Of a DNA stretch of 64,000 nucleotides, positions 57,476-64,000 are shown piece by piece (within the stretch, counting starts at the first letter, position 1; each line of letters starts with the position of its first letter). The translations under genes and the position numbers were made by a program. Origin of the DNA: Skermanella mucosa (GTDB lineage: Bacteria; Pseudomonadota; Alphaproteobacteria; Azospirillales; Azospirillaceae); contig NZ_CP086106.1 of assembly GCF_016765655.2 (NCBI RefSeq), positions 5,974,501 to 6,038,500 of the forward strand, in the 5' to 3' direction. The notes beneath the pieces were generated by a model. The model saw nothing but the letters and a program-made list of their open reading frames with translations, was not told the DNA's origin and searched no databases.

Positions 57476-58486
57476 ATGAAGGCAATGGTTCTGCAGCGCC
57501 CCGGCGGCCTGCTGGTTCCGACGGATCGGCCCGACCCTATCCCCGGGCCGGGCCGGATCCTGATCCGGGTGCATGCCTGCGCGGTCTGCCGCACGGACCT
57601 GCACGTGATCGACGGGGAGCTGCCCGACCCCGTCCTGCCCCTCATCCCCGGCCATGAGATCATCGGCTCCGTGGTGGAGGCCGGGCCCGGAGCGGAGCGG
57701 TTCGCCCCGGGCGACCGGGTCGGGGTGCCGTGGCTCGGCTGGAGCTGCGGCACCTGCGCCTGGTGCCTGTCCGGCCGCGAGAACCTGTGCGACCGGGCCC
57801 GCTACACCGGATACCAGATCGACGGCGGCTATGCCGAGCTGACGGTGGCCGACGCCCGCTACTGCTTCCCGATCGACCCCTCCTATACGGACGCGGAGGC
57901 GGCGCCGCTGATGTGCGCCGGCCTGATCGGCTACCGGGCTCTCCGCATGGCCGGCGATGCGGCCCGCCTGGGGCTCTACGGTTTCGGCGCCGCGGCCCAC
58001 ATCGTGGCGCAGGTCGCCCGCCACCAGGGGCGAGAGGTCTTCGCCTTCACCCGGCCGGGCGACCGGGGCGCCCAGGACCTCGCCCGCGAGCTGGGGGCGG
58101 CCTGGGCCGGCGGGTCCGACGAGCCGGCGCCCGAGCCGCTCGACGCCGCGATCCTGTTCGCCCCCGCCGGGCCACTGGTGCCGCTGGCGCTTCGGGCCGT
58201 GACCAAGGGCGGGACGGTGGTGTGCGCCGGCATCCACATGAGCGACATCCCGTCGTTTCCCTACGAGATCCTGTGGGGCGAACGGGTCGTCCGGTCCGTC
58301 GCCAACCTGACCCGGCGCGACGGCGAGGAGTTCCTGGCGCTGGCCCCCCGGGTGCCGGTCCGGACGCGGGTGACGGAGTATCCGCTGGAGCGGGCCAACG
58401 AGGCCGTGGCGGCGCTCCGGTCCGGCGCCATCACGGGGGCCGCCGTGCTGACGGTGGGGAAAACAGGCAGTCTTGATCCAGGTTAA
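57476..58486 (+). CDS. Zinc-dependent alcohol dehydrogenase
   Basis: This 336-residue medium-chain dehydrogenase has the catalytic-zinc Cys in [28 protein letters not shown], and structural-zinc cysteines [15 protein letters not shown]. The nucleotide-binding region [16 protein letters not shown] is a variant of GxGxxG. It resembles the AdhA-type group common in alphaproteobacteria. It may reoxidise NAD(P)H under low oxygen. A FNR-like site upstream and the neighbouring hsp20-hpf-usp genes fit a microaerobic response. Its stop codon lies within a second FNR-like site. Confidence 0.9.
   Translation: MKAMVLQRPGGLLVPTDRPDPIPGPGRILIRVHACAVCRTDLHVIDGELPDPVLPLIPGHEIIGSVVEAGPGAERFAPGDRVGVPWLGWSCGTCAWCLSGRENLCDRARYTGYQIDGGYAELTVADARYCFPIDPSYTDAEAAPLMCAGLIGYRALRMAGDAARLGLYGFGAAAHIVAQVARHQGREVFAFTRPGDRGAQDLARELGAAWAGGSDEPAPEPLDAAILFAPAGPLVPLALRAVTKGGTVVCAGIHMSDIPSFPYEILWGERVVRSVANLTRRDGEEFLALAPRVPVRTRVTEYPLERANEAVAALRSGAITGAAVLTVGKTGSLDPG
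58473..58486. promoter_or_regulatory. FNR-like site upstream of hsp20, overlapping the adh stop
   Basis: TTGATCCAGGTTAA is one base off the FnrL/FixK-type box TTGATCCAGGTCAA. Its last three bases are the stop codon of the dehydrogenase gene. The centre is about 102 bases upstream of the hsp20 ATG. Confidence 0.62.
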
Positions 58487-58581
58487 GGCACGCCGGCCGG
58501 CGCCGCGGCAGTCTTTTCCGTGCGGCGACACCGAGGTCGCGCCAATCAAGAAACAATCCTGAAACTCAGGAGGATCGAGCC

Positions 58582-59136
58582 ATGACCAGCATCCTGGACA
58601 AATCGGCCGGGACGTCCGAAGCCCAGCCGCCGGTAACCGGAAACAAGGGTGCGGCCGAACGTGCCGGACACCCCCTGCTGAGCCTGCGTGACGAGATCGA
58701 TCGCCTTTTCGACGATTTCTCGGCCGGCATGATGCGCAGTCCCTTCCGGACCCGCCTGATGGATTTCGAGCCTTTCCGCCGGTTCGAGACGGTGTTCTCG
58801 GGAGCGGTGCCCACCGCCGAGGTCGCCGAGAAGGAGAAGGAATACGTGGTCACGCTGGAACTCCCCGGCATCGACCAGAAGGACGTCGAGATCAGCGTCA
58901 GCGGCGGGATGCTGACCGTGAAGGGCGAGAAACGGGAGGAAAAGGAGAAAACCGAGAAGCAGCTCCACCTGTCCGAACGGCGCTACGGCTCGTTCCAGCG
59001 CTCCTTCCCCGTCCCGGAAACGGTCGATCAGGACAGGATCGCCGCCGCCATGAAGGACGGCGTGCTCACCGTCACGCTGCCCAAGACCGAGGAGGCCTCG
59101 CGGCCGGCGCGGAAGATCGAGGTTTCGGGCCCGTAG
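58582..59136 (+). CDS. Hsp20-family small heat-shock protein
   Basis: This 184-residue protein has a variable N-terminus, then an alpha-crystallin domain (about 75-170): PTAEVAEKEKEYVVTLELPGI, EISVSGGMLTVKGEKREE, RYGSFQRSFPVPETVD and MKDGVLTVTLPK. It acts as a holdase chaperone for unfolded proteins. It is downstream of an FNR-like site and upstream of hpf and usp, a set often induced together at low oxygen. AGGAGG lies 9-14 bases before the ATG. Confidence 0.93.
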   Translation: MTSILDKSAGTSEAQPPVTGNKGAAERAGHPLLSLRDEIDRLFDDFSAGMMRSPFRTRLMDFEPFRRFETVFSGAVPTAEVAEKEKEYVVTLELPGIDQKDVEISVSGGMLTVKGEKREEKEKTEKQLHLSERRYGSFQRSFPVPETVDQDRIAAAMKDGVLTVTLPKTEEASRPARKIEVSGP

Positions 59137-59184
59137 CCCGCTTCCCTCCAGTCCCGGCCATGAGCCAACCCTGAGGCGGATCAA

Positions 59185-59532
59185 ATGCAGACACCACTCA
59201 AGATCACCTTCAAGAACCTGGATCCGTCGCCGGCGCTGGAAGCGCGCATCGGCGAGAAGGCCGCGAAGCTGGATCATTTCTGCGAGCATGTCGTTGGCTG
59301 CCACGTGGTCGTGGAGAGGCCCCACGGCAGCCGCCAGCAGGGTGATCTCTACCGGGTGACGGTCGACTTGACCGTTCCGGGCGGGGAACTGGTCGCCGAC
59401 GGCGTCCACGAGGACGCCCACGCCGCGCTCCGCGCCGCCTTCGACGCGACGGTCCGGCGGCTGGAGGACCATGTCAGGCGCCGGCGGCTGGACGTGAAGC
59501 GGCACGATCCGATGCCCCATCCGACGGCGTGA
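59185..59532 (+). CDS. HPF/RaiA-family ribosome hibernation factor
   Basis: This 115-residue protein has the HPF/RaiA beta-alpha-beta-beta-beta-alpha pattern: LKITFKNLDPSPALEARIGEKAAKLDHF, CHVVVERPHG, YRVTVDLTVPGGELVADG and a last helix DAHAALRAAFDATVRRLEDHVRRRR. Basic residues on the last helix fit ribosome binding. It would silence ribosomes during anaerobic or stress-induced slow growth. It is a short form, without the C-terminal dimerisation domain of long HPF. It overlaps the usp region and is probably co-transcribed with it. Confidence 0.85.
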   Translation: MQTPLKITFKNLDPSPALEARIGEKAAKLDHFCEHVVGCHVVVERPHGSRQQGDLYRVTVDLTVPGGELVADGVHEDAHAALRAAFDATVRRLEDHVRRRRLDVKRHDPMPHPTA

Positions 59533-59546
59533 CGGGAGGCTCGCCC

Positions 59547-60437
59547 ATGATCAGGAAGATCCTGGCGCCGCTGGACGGCCAGCCGTCCGACCGGACCTCG
59601 CTGGCGCTGGCGTTCGACATGGCCCGGCTGCTGGACGCCCATGTCGAGGGGGTCTTCCTGGCCACGGACCCGGCCGGGAGCATTCCGATCATGGGCGAGG
59701 CGGTTCCGCCCGAGTTCATCGACGAGATGATCCGGGAAAGGGAGGAAGCCGTGGCCGCCGCCGGACGCGAGGCCGAACGGTGCTTCGACCGGGTCCGGCA
59801 GGCGGCAGCCCTGCCGCTGGCCGAGGCGCCCGGCGCGGGCACCGGGGGGGCCAGCGCCTGGTTTCACATGAAACTTGGGAATGTCGAGCGGACCCTGGCG
59901 AGGATCGCCCGCTGCGCCGACCTGACCGTCCTGCCCCAGGGCGACCGTCCCTTCCCGGGGACCCTGGCCAGGGTCCGCGACGCGGTGCTGTTCGACGCGG
60001 GGCGACCGCTCCTGCTGGCTCCCGCCGTTCCGGTCGAGGGTTTGGGGCCGGTCGAAAACTTGGGAAAGGTCGTCGCGATCGCCTGGAACGACAGCGCGGA
60101 GGCGACGCACGCGATCATCGACGCGCTGCCGTTGCTGACCCGGGCATCCAAGGTCCTGATCCTGGTGCAGGAGGACTTCCGCCGCCAGATCGACGGCGCC
60201 GTGGACCTCGCCGCATATCTCGCGTGGCACGGCATCGACGCGGCCATAGACAGGTTGCCGAGGGTCGAGGAGGAGCCGATGGGACAGGTGCTGACCCAGC
60301 GCGCCCTCGACCTGGGCGCCGGCCTGCTGGTCATGGGCGCCTACGGACACAGCCGCTTCCGAGAGATGGTCCTGGGCGGCACGACCCGCCATGTGCTGGA
60401 AAACCCGGCCCGGATCCCCGTGCTGATGGCCCACTGA
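59547..60437 (+). CDS. Universal stress protein (two Usp domains)
   Basis: This 296-residue protein has an N-terminal Usp half (MIRKILAPLDGQPSDRTSLA) and a C-terminal half (KVVAIAWNDSAEATHAIIDA, ending GAYGHSRFREMVLGGTTRHVLEN). The second half keeps the ATP-binding G-x2-G-x9-G(S/T) motif, while the first is degenerate. The frame is open from 59529, but the ATG at 59547 follows GGGAGG and starts at the natural domain edge. It is last in the microaerobic set. Confidence 0.9.
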   Translation: MIRKILAPLDGQPSDRTSLALAFDMARLLDAHVEGVFLATDPAGSIPIMGEAVPPEFIDEMIREREEAVAAAGREAERCFDRVRQAAALPLAEAPGAGTGGASAWFHMKLGNVERTLARIARCADLTVLPQGDRPFPGTLARVRDAVLFDAGRPLLLAPAVPVEGLGPVENLGKVVAIAWNDSAEATHAIIDALPLLTRASKVLILVQEDFRRQIDGAVDLAAYLAWHGIDAAIDRLPRVEEEPMGQVLTQRALDLGAGLLVMGAYGHSRFREMVLGGTTRHVLENPARIPVLMAH

Positions 60438-60511
60438 CGGGACCGGGGCACCGGGACGCGCCAGACCGGCCGGGTTGACCCGTTCCAGACGGCCTGCCGT
60501 TCCATTTGACG

Positions 60512-60605
60512 CGATGCGTTGGGCCACGGCCCAACCTGCGGTTCGATGCAGGGCAAAGGTGATGCAAGCCGTCGATCGTAGGTTGGGCCGTGGCCCAACG
60601 CATCG
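60512..60605. repeat. 26-bp inverted repeat, REP-like
   Basis: Arms 60512-60537 and 60580-60605 are perfect reverse complements with a 42-base spacer. Each arm also contains a near-palindrome TTGGGCC(A/G)(C/T)GGCCCAA. It could be a dispersed REP/BIME-type element or a terminator of the usp gene. Confidence 0.7.
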
Positions 60606-60646
60606 GTCCGGTTGCCCCGGGCGGGTCAAAGCGATCGGGTACCGTT

Positions 60647-61117
60647 CTATCTTCTCACATGCTTGGGCTGGAAGCTTTTCACGTAGTTCTCGCTTTGCCG
60701 GACATGTTCGGAGTTGTTCGTCCAGAAGTCCGGGGCTTCCTGATCGATGACCTTCCAGAGCATCTTCAGGAGCCTGTAGTAGTTCTTCTGGTCCAGCAGC
60801 GGCTCGATTGCCTCGACGTCGAAACCGGCGGCGTGCCGGGGGCCTGCCTTCCGCAGATGCTCCTTCACGTTATGCCAGATTCTCAGGATGTCCCCGTGCT
60901 GTCCCTCCCGGGTGCTGCGGTGCTTGATGTAGGTTTCCTGGATCGCATAGTAGAACGTCTGGAGCGTGGTCAGCGCGCCCGGGTCCTTGATGGTCATCCG
61001 TTCCGGCAGGATATCGCACTGGTCGAGCAGCAATATCTCCGAACTGTCGACGAACTGCATCCGGACGCCTTCGATATACAGGACCTCACCTTTTTTGACG
61101 GAGTATCGAAGCGCCAT
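60647..61117 (-). CDS. flbT: FlbT, flagellin expression regulator
   Basis: This 156-residue protein matches FlbT, a post-transcriptional regulator of flagellin synthesis in alphaproteobacteria that acts on flagellin mRNA stability. The conserved beginning LRYSVKKGEVLYIEGVRMQF and the helix LTTLQTFYYAIQETYI are visible, and GRHAAGF-like segments follow. It is the last gene on the minus strand of the flagellin locus. The typical C-terminus of FlbT is shorter than this one. Confidence 0.9.
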   Translation of the reverse strand: MALRYSVKKGEVLYIEGVRMQFVDSSEILLLDQCDILPERMTIKDPGALTTLQTFYYAIQETYIKHRSTREGQHGDILRIWHNVKEHLRKAGPRHAAGFDVEAIEPLLDQKNYYRLLKMLWKVIDQEAPDFWTNNSEHVRQSENYVKSFQPKHVRR

Positions 61118-61173
61118 TCTTCTTGCTCACTCGGTTCTGGAAACGGTGCGGATGGTCCGGCGGGCCCGGTGCC

Positions 61174-62508
61174 TCAGCCTGGTTTCCGGGCGACGAAGAT
61201 CGTACCGAACACCGGCCGGCCGGCGTTGACGCGGAGCTGCTCGCGGGCGGCGGTCACCACCTCGAAGCCGGCGTCGGCCAGGGTTTTCTCGACATAGGAC
61301 CGGCGGTGGGCGAAGCGGCCCGCCGTGGAAACCTCAAAGTCATCAAGGAAACACTCCTCGACCGAGAAGACGAACAGGCCGCCGGCTTCCAGGACGTCGG
61401 AGACCTTGGCGACGAACCCGTCGAGCCGGCCGATATAGCCGCACACGTCGGCGGCGACCGCGACCGAATAGGCGCGGTCGATCTCGCCCAGCGATTCCTG
61501 CAGGTTGACGGCCTCGATCTGGTCGTAGACGCGCTTCTCCAGCGCCTTGGCCAGCATGTTGCGGGAGATGTCGACGCCCTTCTGGAAGTCGGCGACGTCG
61601 CGCAGCATGAGGCCGGCCAGGCCGGTCCCGCAGCCGAGGTCGAGGACGGAAGCGAAGCGCGGCCGGCCGGGAGCGGCCTTCAGCAGGTAGCGGCGGACGA
61701 GGCCCGGCACGCGGTATCGCAGCTTCTCGATCAGGTCGGTTTCGAAGTGGCTGGCGTAATCGTCGAACAGCCCCGCCACGAACTCGGCCGGAACGGTGTC
61801 CATCGCCTCGTTCCGCAGCAATGCCAGCATGTGCCGCGACCGGGAGTTGGTCGGGTCCAGCTCGACGGCCCGCTCGAACGCCGCCGCGGCGTCGGCGCGG
61901 CGCCCGGGGCTGCGGTGCAGGGCATTGCCCATGTTGTGGTACAGCTCCGGCGCCTCGACGAAGGCCAGGGTACGCCGGCAGACCTCGATGCTGCGCCCGA
62001 AATCCTTCAGGTAATTCAGCGTGCTCGACAGGTTTACCGCCGCATCGACCATGTCGGGGTGGGCCGCCAGGACGGTTTCGAACAGCTCGACCGCGGCCTC
62101 GTGGTTGCCCTGCCCCCGCATCGCGAGGCCCAGGTTCACGTAGAGCTGGGGATGCTGTTCAGGTTCGGAATTGTTGATCGCCTTGACGTGGAAGACGACC
62201 GCCTCGTCGAACATTTGCAATTTCTGGAGATGGACGGCGAAGCCGTTGAGCAGTTCCCAGTCATGGGGCCTGGCCATCACGGCGGTCGCCAAGTCCTGGA
62301 CCGCGTCGCCCAGCTCGCCCTGGCGGGCGCGGCAGGCTCCCCGCAACGCCAGCAGGTCGGCGTCTTCCGGCAGGGCGCCGAGCGCCGCATCCACCAGGGT
62401 CCGTGTCCCCTCCAGGTCGCCGCGCGCCAGAAGGATGGCTGCGCGCTGCTTCAACTCCGCCATGCCGGCGGGATCAAGCGGGTCTCGCAGGGTTATCTCG
62501 GCAAGCAT
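61174..62508 (-). CDS. TPR-repeat SAM-dependent methyltransferase
   Basis: This 444-residue protein has about six tetratricopeptide repeats (about 15-245) followed by a class I methyltransferase domain. Its SAM-binding loop is VLDLGCGTGLAGLML near residue 290, with VDISRNMLAKA (acidic ribose-binding residue) and the later GGLFVFSVEE. Between flbT and the DUF1217/flaF genes, it may methylate a flagellar protein or a flagellin glycan, but that is inference from position. No signal peptide is present. Confidence 0.85.
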   Translation of the reverse strand: MLAEITLRDPLDPAGMAELKQRAAILLARGDLEGTRTLVDAALGALPEDADLLALRGACRARQGELGDAVQDLATAVMARPHDWELLNGFAVHLQKLQMFDEAVVFHVKAINNSEPEQHPQLYVNLGLAMRGQGNHEAAVELFETVLAAHPDMVDAAVNLSSTLNYLKDFGRSIEVCRRTLAFVEAPELYHNMGNALHRSPGRRADAAAAFERAVELDPTNSRSRHMLALLRNEAMDTVPAEFVAGLFDDYASHFETDLIEKLRYRVPGLVRRYLLKAAPGRPRFASVLDLGCGTGLAGLMLRDVADFQKGVDISRNMLAKALEKRVYDQIEAVNLQESLGEIDRAYSVAVAADVCGYIGRLDGFVAKVSDVLEAGGLFVFSVEECFLDDFEVSTAGRFAHRRSYVEKTLADAGFEVVTAAREQLRVNAGRPVFGTIFVARKPG

Positions 62509-62556
62509 CGATTCTCTCCAGTTCCAGGCCGAACCGTCCGGCGGCCATGGCGGCGC

Positions 62557-63297
62557 TCAGGCGAAAAGGTTGAGTTTCCACTGCTCCGGACCGGCCGACA
62601 CGGACGTGTCGTCGGAAAGCATCAGGAAGCGCTTCGCCATCTTGTCGACGAATTTCGGATCGCCCAGGTCGGAGACCTTCAGGCGTTTCTCGATCGCGGC
62701 CGCCTGCGCCTCGACCGACTGGTTGGCGATTTCCAGGGGCAGGCCCAGCGCCGTGGTGACGACATGGCGCAGGCGCTGGTCGCCCAGGATGTCGTAGGCG
62801 TTCTTCACGCCGGCAGCATTGTCCTTCAGGTACAGGGCCAGGGGGACCGCCGAGTTCTGGGTGGACAGCCCGTCGTTGTACCTGCTCTTGACGTAGAGTT
62901 CGGCCAGGTCGTCCTTGGTGCTCTCCCGCTGGATCTGCCCCATCCCCTTCTCGCCGAACTGGAGCAGGCTGGCGGCGGCCTTGTAGCGCTTGTCGGTCAG
63001 CCTGTTCATCAGGGCGTCGGAATCCTCGGCCTTTTGGGTCAGGGCCTTCCTGATCAGACCCATCTTGTCCGTTTCCTTGCCGAGATCCACCGCATCCAGG
63101 ACGAACTGCGTCAGGCGGCGGTCCTTGAACAGGTCCTCGACCGACTTGACGCCCTGGATCTTGTCGCGGAAGTAATCCACCTCGGCCTTGACGTCCTTCC
63201 GGGCGGCCATCTTCTCCAGCGCCGTGTCGCTCTGCTTGAGGGCGAGCTGATAGGCCGCCAGGGCCGGCATTTTGTAGAAGACGATGCTGTTGGACAT
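62557..63297 (-). CDS. DUF1217-family flagellar protein
   Basis: This 246-residue protein matches DUF1217, found in flagellar loci of alphaproteobacteria: YFRDKIQGVKSVEDLFKDRRL, DALMNRLTDKRYKAAASLLQFG, and LRHVVTTALGLPLEIAN. It is helical, with no signal peptide. The role is unknown. It is close to flaF and the flagellin gene, supporting co-expression. Confidence 0.8.
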   Translation of the reverse strand: MSNSIVFYKMPALAAYQLALKQSDTALEKMAARKDVKAEVDYFRDKIQGVKSVEDLFKDRRLTQFVLDAVDLGKETDKMGLIRKALTQKAEDSDALMNRLTDKRYKAAASLLQFGEKGMGQIQRESTKDDLAELYVKSRYNDGLSTQNSAVPLALYLKDNAAGVKNAYDILGDQRLRHVVTTALGLPLEIANQSVEAQAAAIEKRLKVSDLGDPKFVDKMAKRFLMLSDDTSVSAGPEQWKLNLFA

Positions 63298-63331
63298 GGC
63301 CGGGCCTCCCGAGGCGAGTGGAACGATCCCC

Positions 63332-63745
63332 TTACGCCCCGAGGCGCTGGTTCTGCGGAATGGTCGGCGCCGGAGTCACGGTCGCCTCGGGCAGGGCCGC
63401 GAGCCCCTCGATCATCTGCGTGTTGATATCGATCAGGAAATCGACGTCCAGCTTGCCGGTCGCGTTCTCGTCGATCTCGCGGATGACGGTCTGCCCGATG
63501 GAGATGATCTGGGCGCGGAGCGGTGCCGGCAGGCGGTTCTGGTCGTCCCGCAGCAGGCTGACGACGGTCTGCCAGAGCAGCCTGTTGTCCGACGCGGCCC
63601 TGACGAGACCCAGGCCATCCGGGTTCGCCTTGCCCTCGATCAGGCCGAAAGTGACGCGCTTGAAAAGGTTCGCTTCCTGCGAGCGATAATCCTTGTTCAT
63701 CATCGCCGCCTGTTTATAGGCATTGAGCTTCGGGTTCATTGCCAC
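63332..63745 (-). CDS. flaF: FlaF, flagellin biosynthesis regulator
   Basis: This 137-residue protein matches FlaF, needed for flagellin synthesis and export in alphaproteobacteria, opposing FlbT. The features are LNAYKQAAMMNKDYRSQEANLFKRV, NRLLWQTVVSLLRDDQNRLP, and IDINTQMIEGLAALPE. It lies downstream of the flagellin gene with a strong hairpin between them. Confidence 0.88.
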   Translation of the reverse strand: MAMNPKLNAYKQAAMMNKDYRSQEANLFKRVTFGLIEGKANPDGLGLVRAASDNRLLWQTVVSLLRDDQNRLPAPLRAQIISIGQTVIREIDENATGKLDVDFLIDINTQMIEGLAALPEATVTPAPTIPQNQRLGA

Positions 63746-63827
63746 TTCCGTTCAGCACCGCTTCCGGTGATGGTTTCGAGGAGTAGAGGAAAGTTCTTGA
63801 GTGCGCGGGGACTGGTTCGAAAGAGGC

Positions 63828-63869
63828 GCCCGCCCCCTCTCCTGACGGGGTTTCGGAGAAGGGGCGGGC
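63828..63869. terminator. Hairpin between flagellin and flaF
   Basis: Arms GCCCGCCCCCTCTCC (63828-63842) and GGAGAAGGGGCGGGC (63855-63869) form a 15-bp stem with one mismatch. It lies directly after the flagellin stop on the minus strand. Only a weak T-rich stretch follows. Confidence 0.6.
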
Positions 63870-63875
63870 ATTGCC

Positions 63876-64000
63876 TTAACGGAACAGCCCCAGCAGGGAC
63901 TGCGGCGACTGGTTGGCGATCGACAGCGCCTGGCTCGAAAGCTGCTGCTTTACCTGCAGGGACTGCAGGCGGGCACTTTCCTTGGCGAGGTCGGCGTCGA
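63876..64000 (-). CDS. Flagellin, C-terminal end (partial)
   Basis: The last 40 codons of a flagellin gene run off the window edge. They encode [20 protein letters not shown] and [20 protein letters not shown], the conserved D0 helix and terminal LLGLFR. The position next to flaF and flbT supports it. The stop is TAA at 63876-63878. Confidence 0.92.
   Translation of the reverse strand, partial: DADLAKESARLQSLQVKQQLSSQALSIANQSPQSLLGLFR

Overview
The window reads as chromosome or large-replicon DNA of a high-GC, flagellated, denitrifying alphaproteobacterium. The nirIX arrangement, the Tat-type NosX, the FlaF/FlbT flagellin locus and FnrL/FixK-like boxes point to Rhodospirillales/Azospirillaceae (Skermanella- or Azospirillum-like). 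That placement is inference from gene content, not a database match.

Region 1 (138-17312) is a nitrite-respiration block. nirS-C-F-DL-G-H-J-N encodes cytochrome cd1 nitrite reductase and most of the heme d1 pathway, with nirD and nirL fused and no nirE in view. Divergent from nirS are nirI and nirX, paralogues of nosR and nosX, and a perfect FNR/Dnr-type palindrome lies between the two units. A Crp/Fnr-family regulator follows nirN convergently, then ccoG, an SDR oxidoreductase, a DUF6522-like gene, norE and norF. The catalytic nor genes (norCBQD) are absent: directly after norF sits an IS66-family element.

Region 2 (17427-23182) is that IS66 element (8-bp target duplication GATCAATC, carrying a UPF0149 passenger gene), itself split by an IS21-family element (7-bp duplication GGCTTCA).

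Region 3 (23190-35139) is a nitrous-oxide block: nosR-Z-D-F-Y-L-X plus a small secreted protein, all on the minus strand, with an FNR-type box before nosR. A pentapeptide-repeat protein and a small Cys-rich protein with its own FNR box lie downstream. A ferritin-like protein and a soluble cytochrome c lie upstream.

Region 4 (35427-49717) is an accessory region full of mobile DNA: an ArsR-rhodanese pseudogene, two IS256-family copies, one ISL3-family copy, remnants of IS1595-like, IS21 and IS66-like transposases, a disrupted excisionase gene, and a tyrosine integrase ending at the 3' half of a tRNA-Arg(CCG), i.e. an island attachment site. Inside it is an unrecognised minus-strand operon (42281-37891): a AAA+ ATPase without a protease domain, two tandem paralogous small proteins, a DUF2283-like protein, a membrane-anchored DEDDh exonuclease, a gene with an in-frame stop, and a Pro/Glu-rich protein. 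This is the best candidate here for an undescribed system.

Region 5 (50094-60437) holds a class I glutamine amidotransferase, two large hypothetical genes, a PAS-EAL protein divergent from a globin-coupled chemoreceptor with a PilZ tail, and a microaerobic stress set (alcohol dehydrogenase, Hsp20, HPF/RaiA, universal stress protein) preceded by two FNR-like boxes.

Region 6 (60512-64000) has a 26-bp inverted repeat and then minus-strand flagellin-locus genes: flbT, a TPR-methyltransferase, a DUF1217 protein, flaF and the C-terminus of a flagellin.

Together the window links anaerobic nitrogen-oxide respiration, oxygen-dependent regulation, oxygen/c-di-GMP-linked motility and an IS-damaged genomic island.
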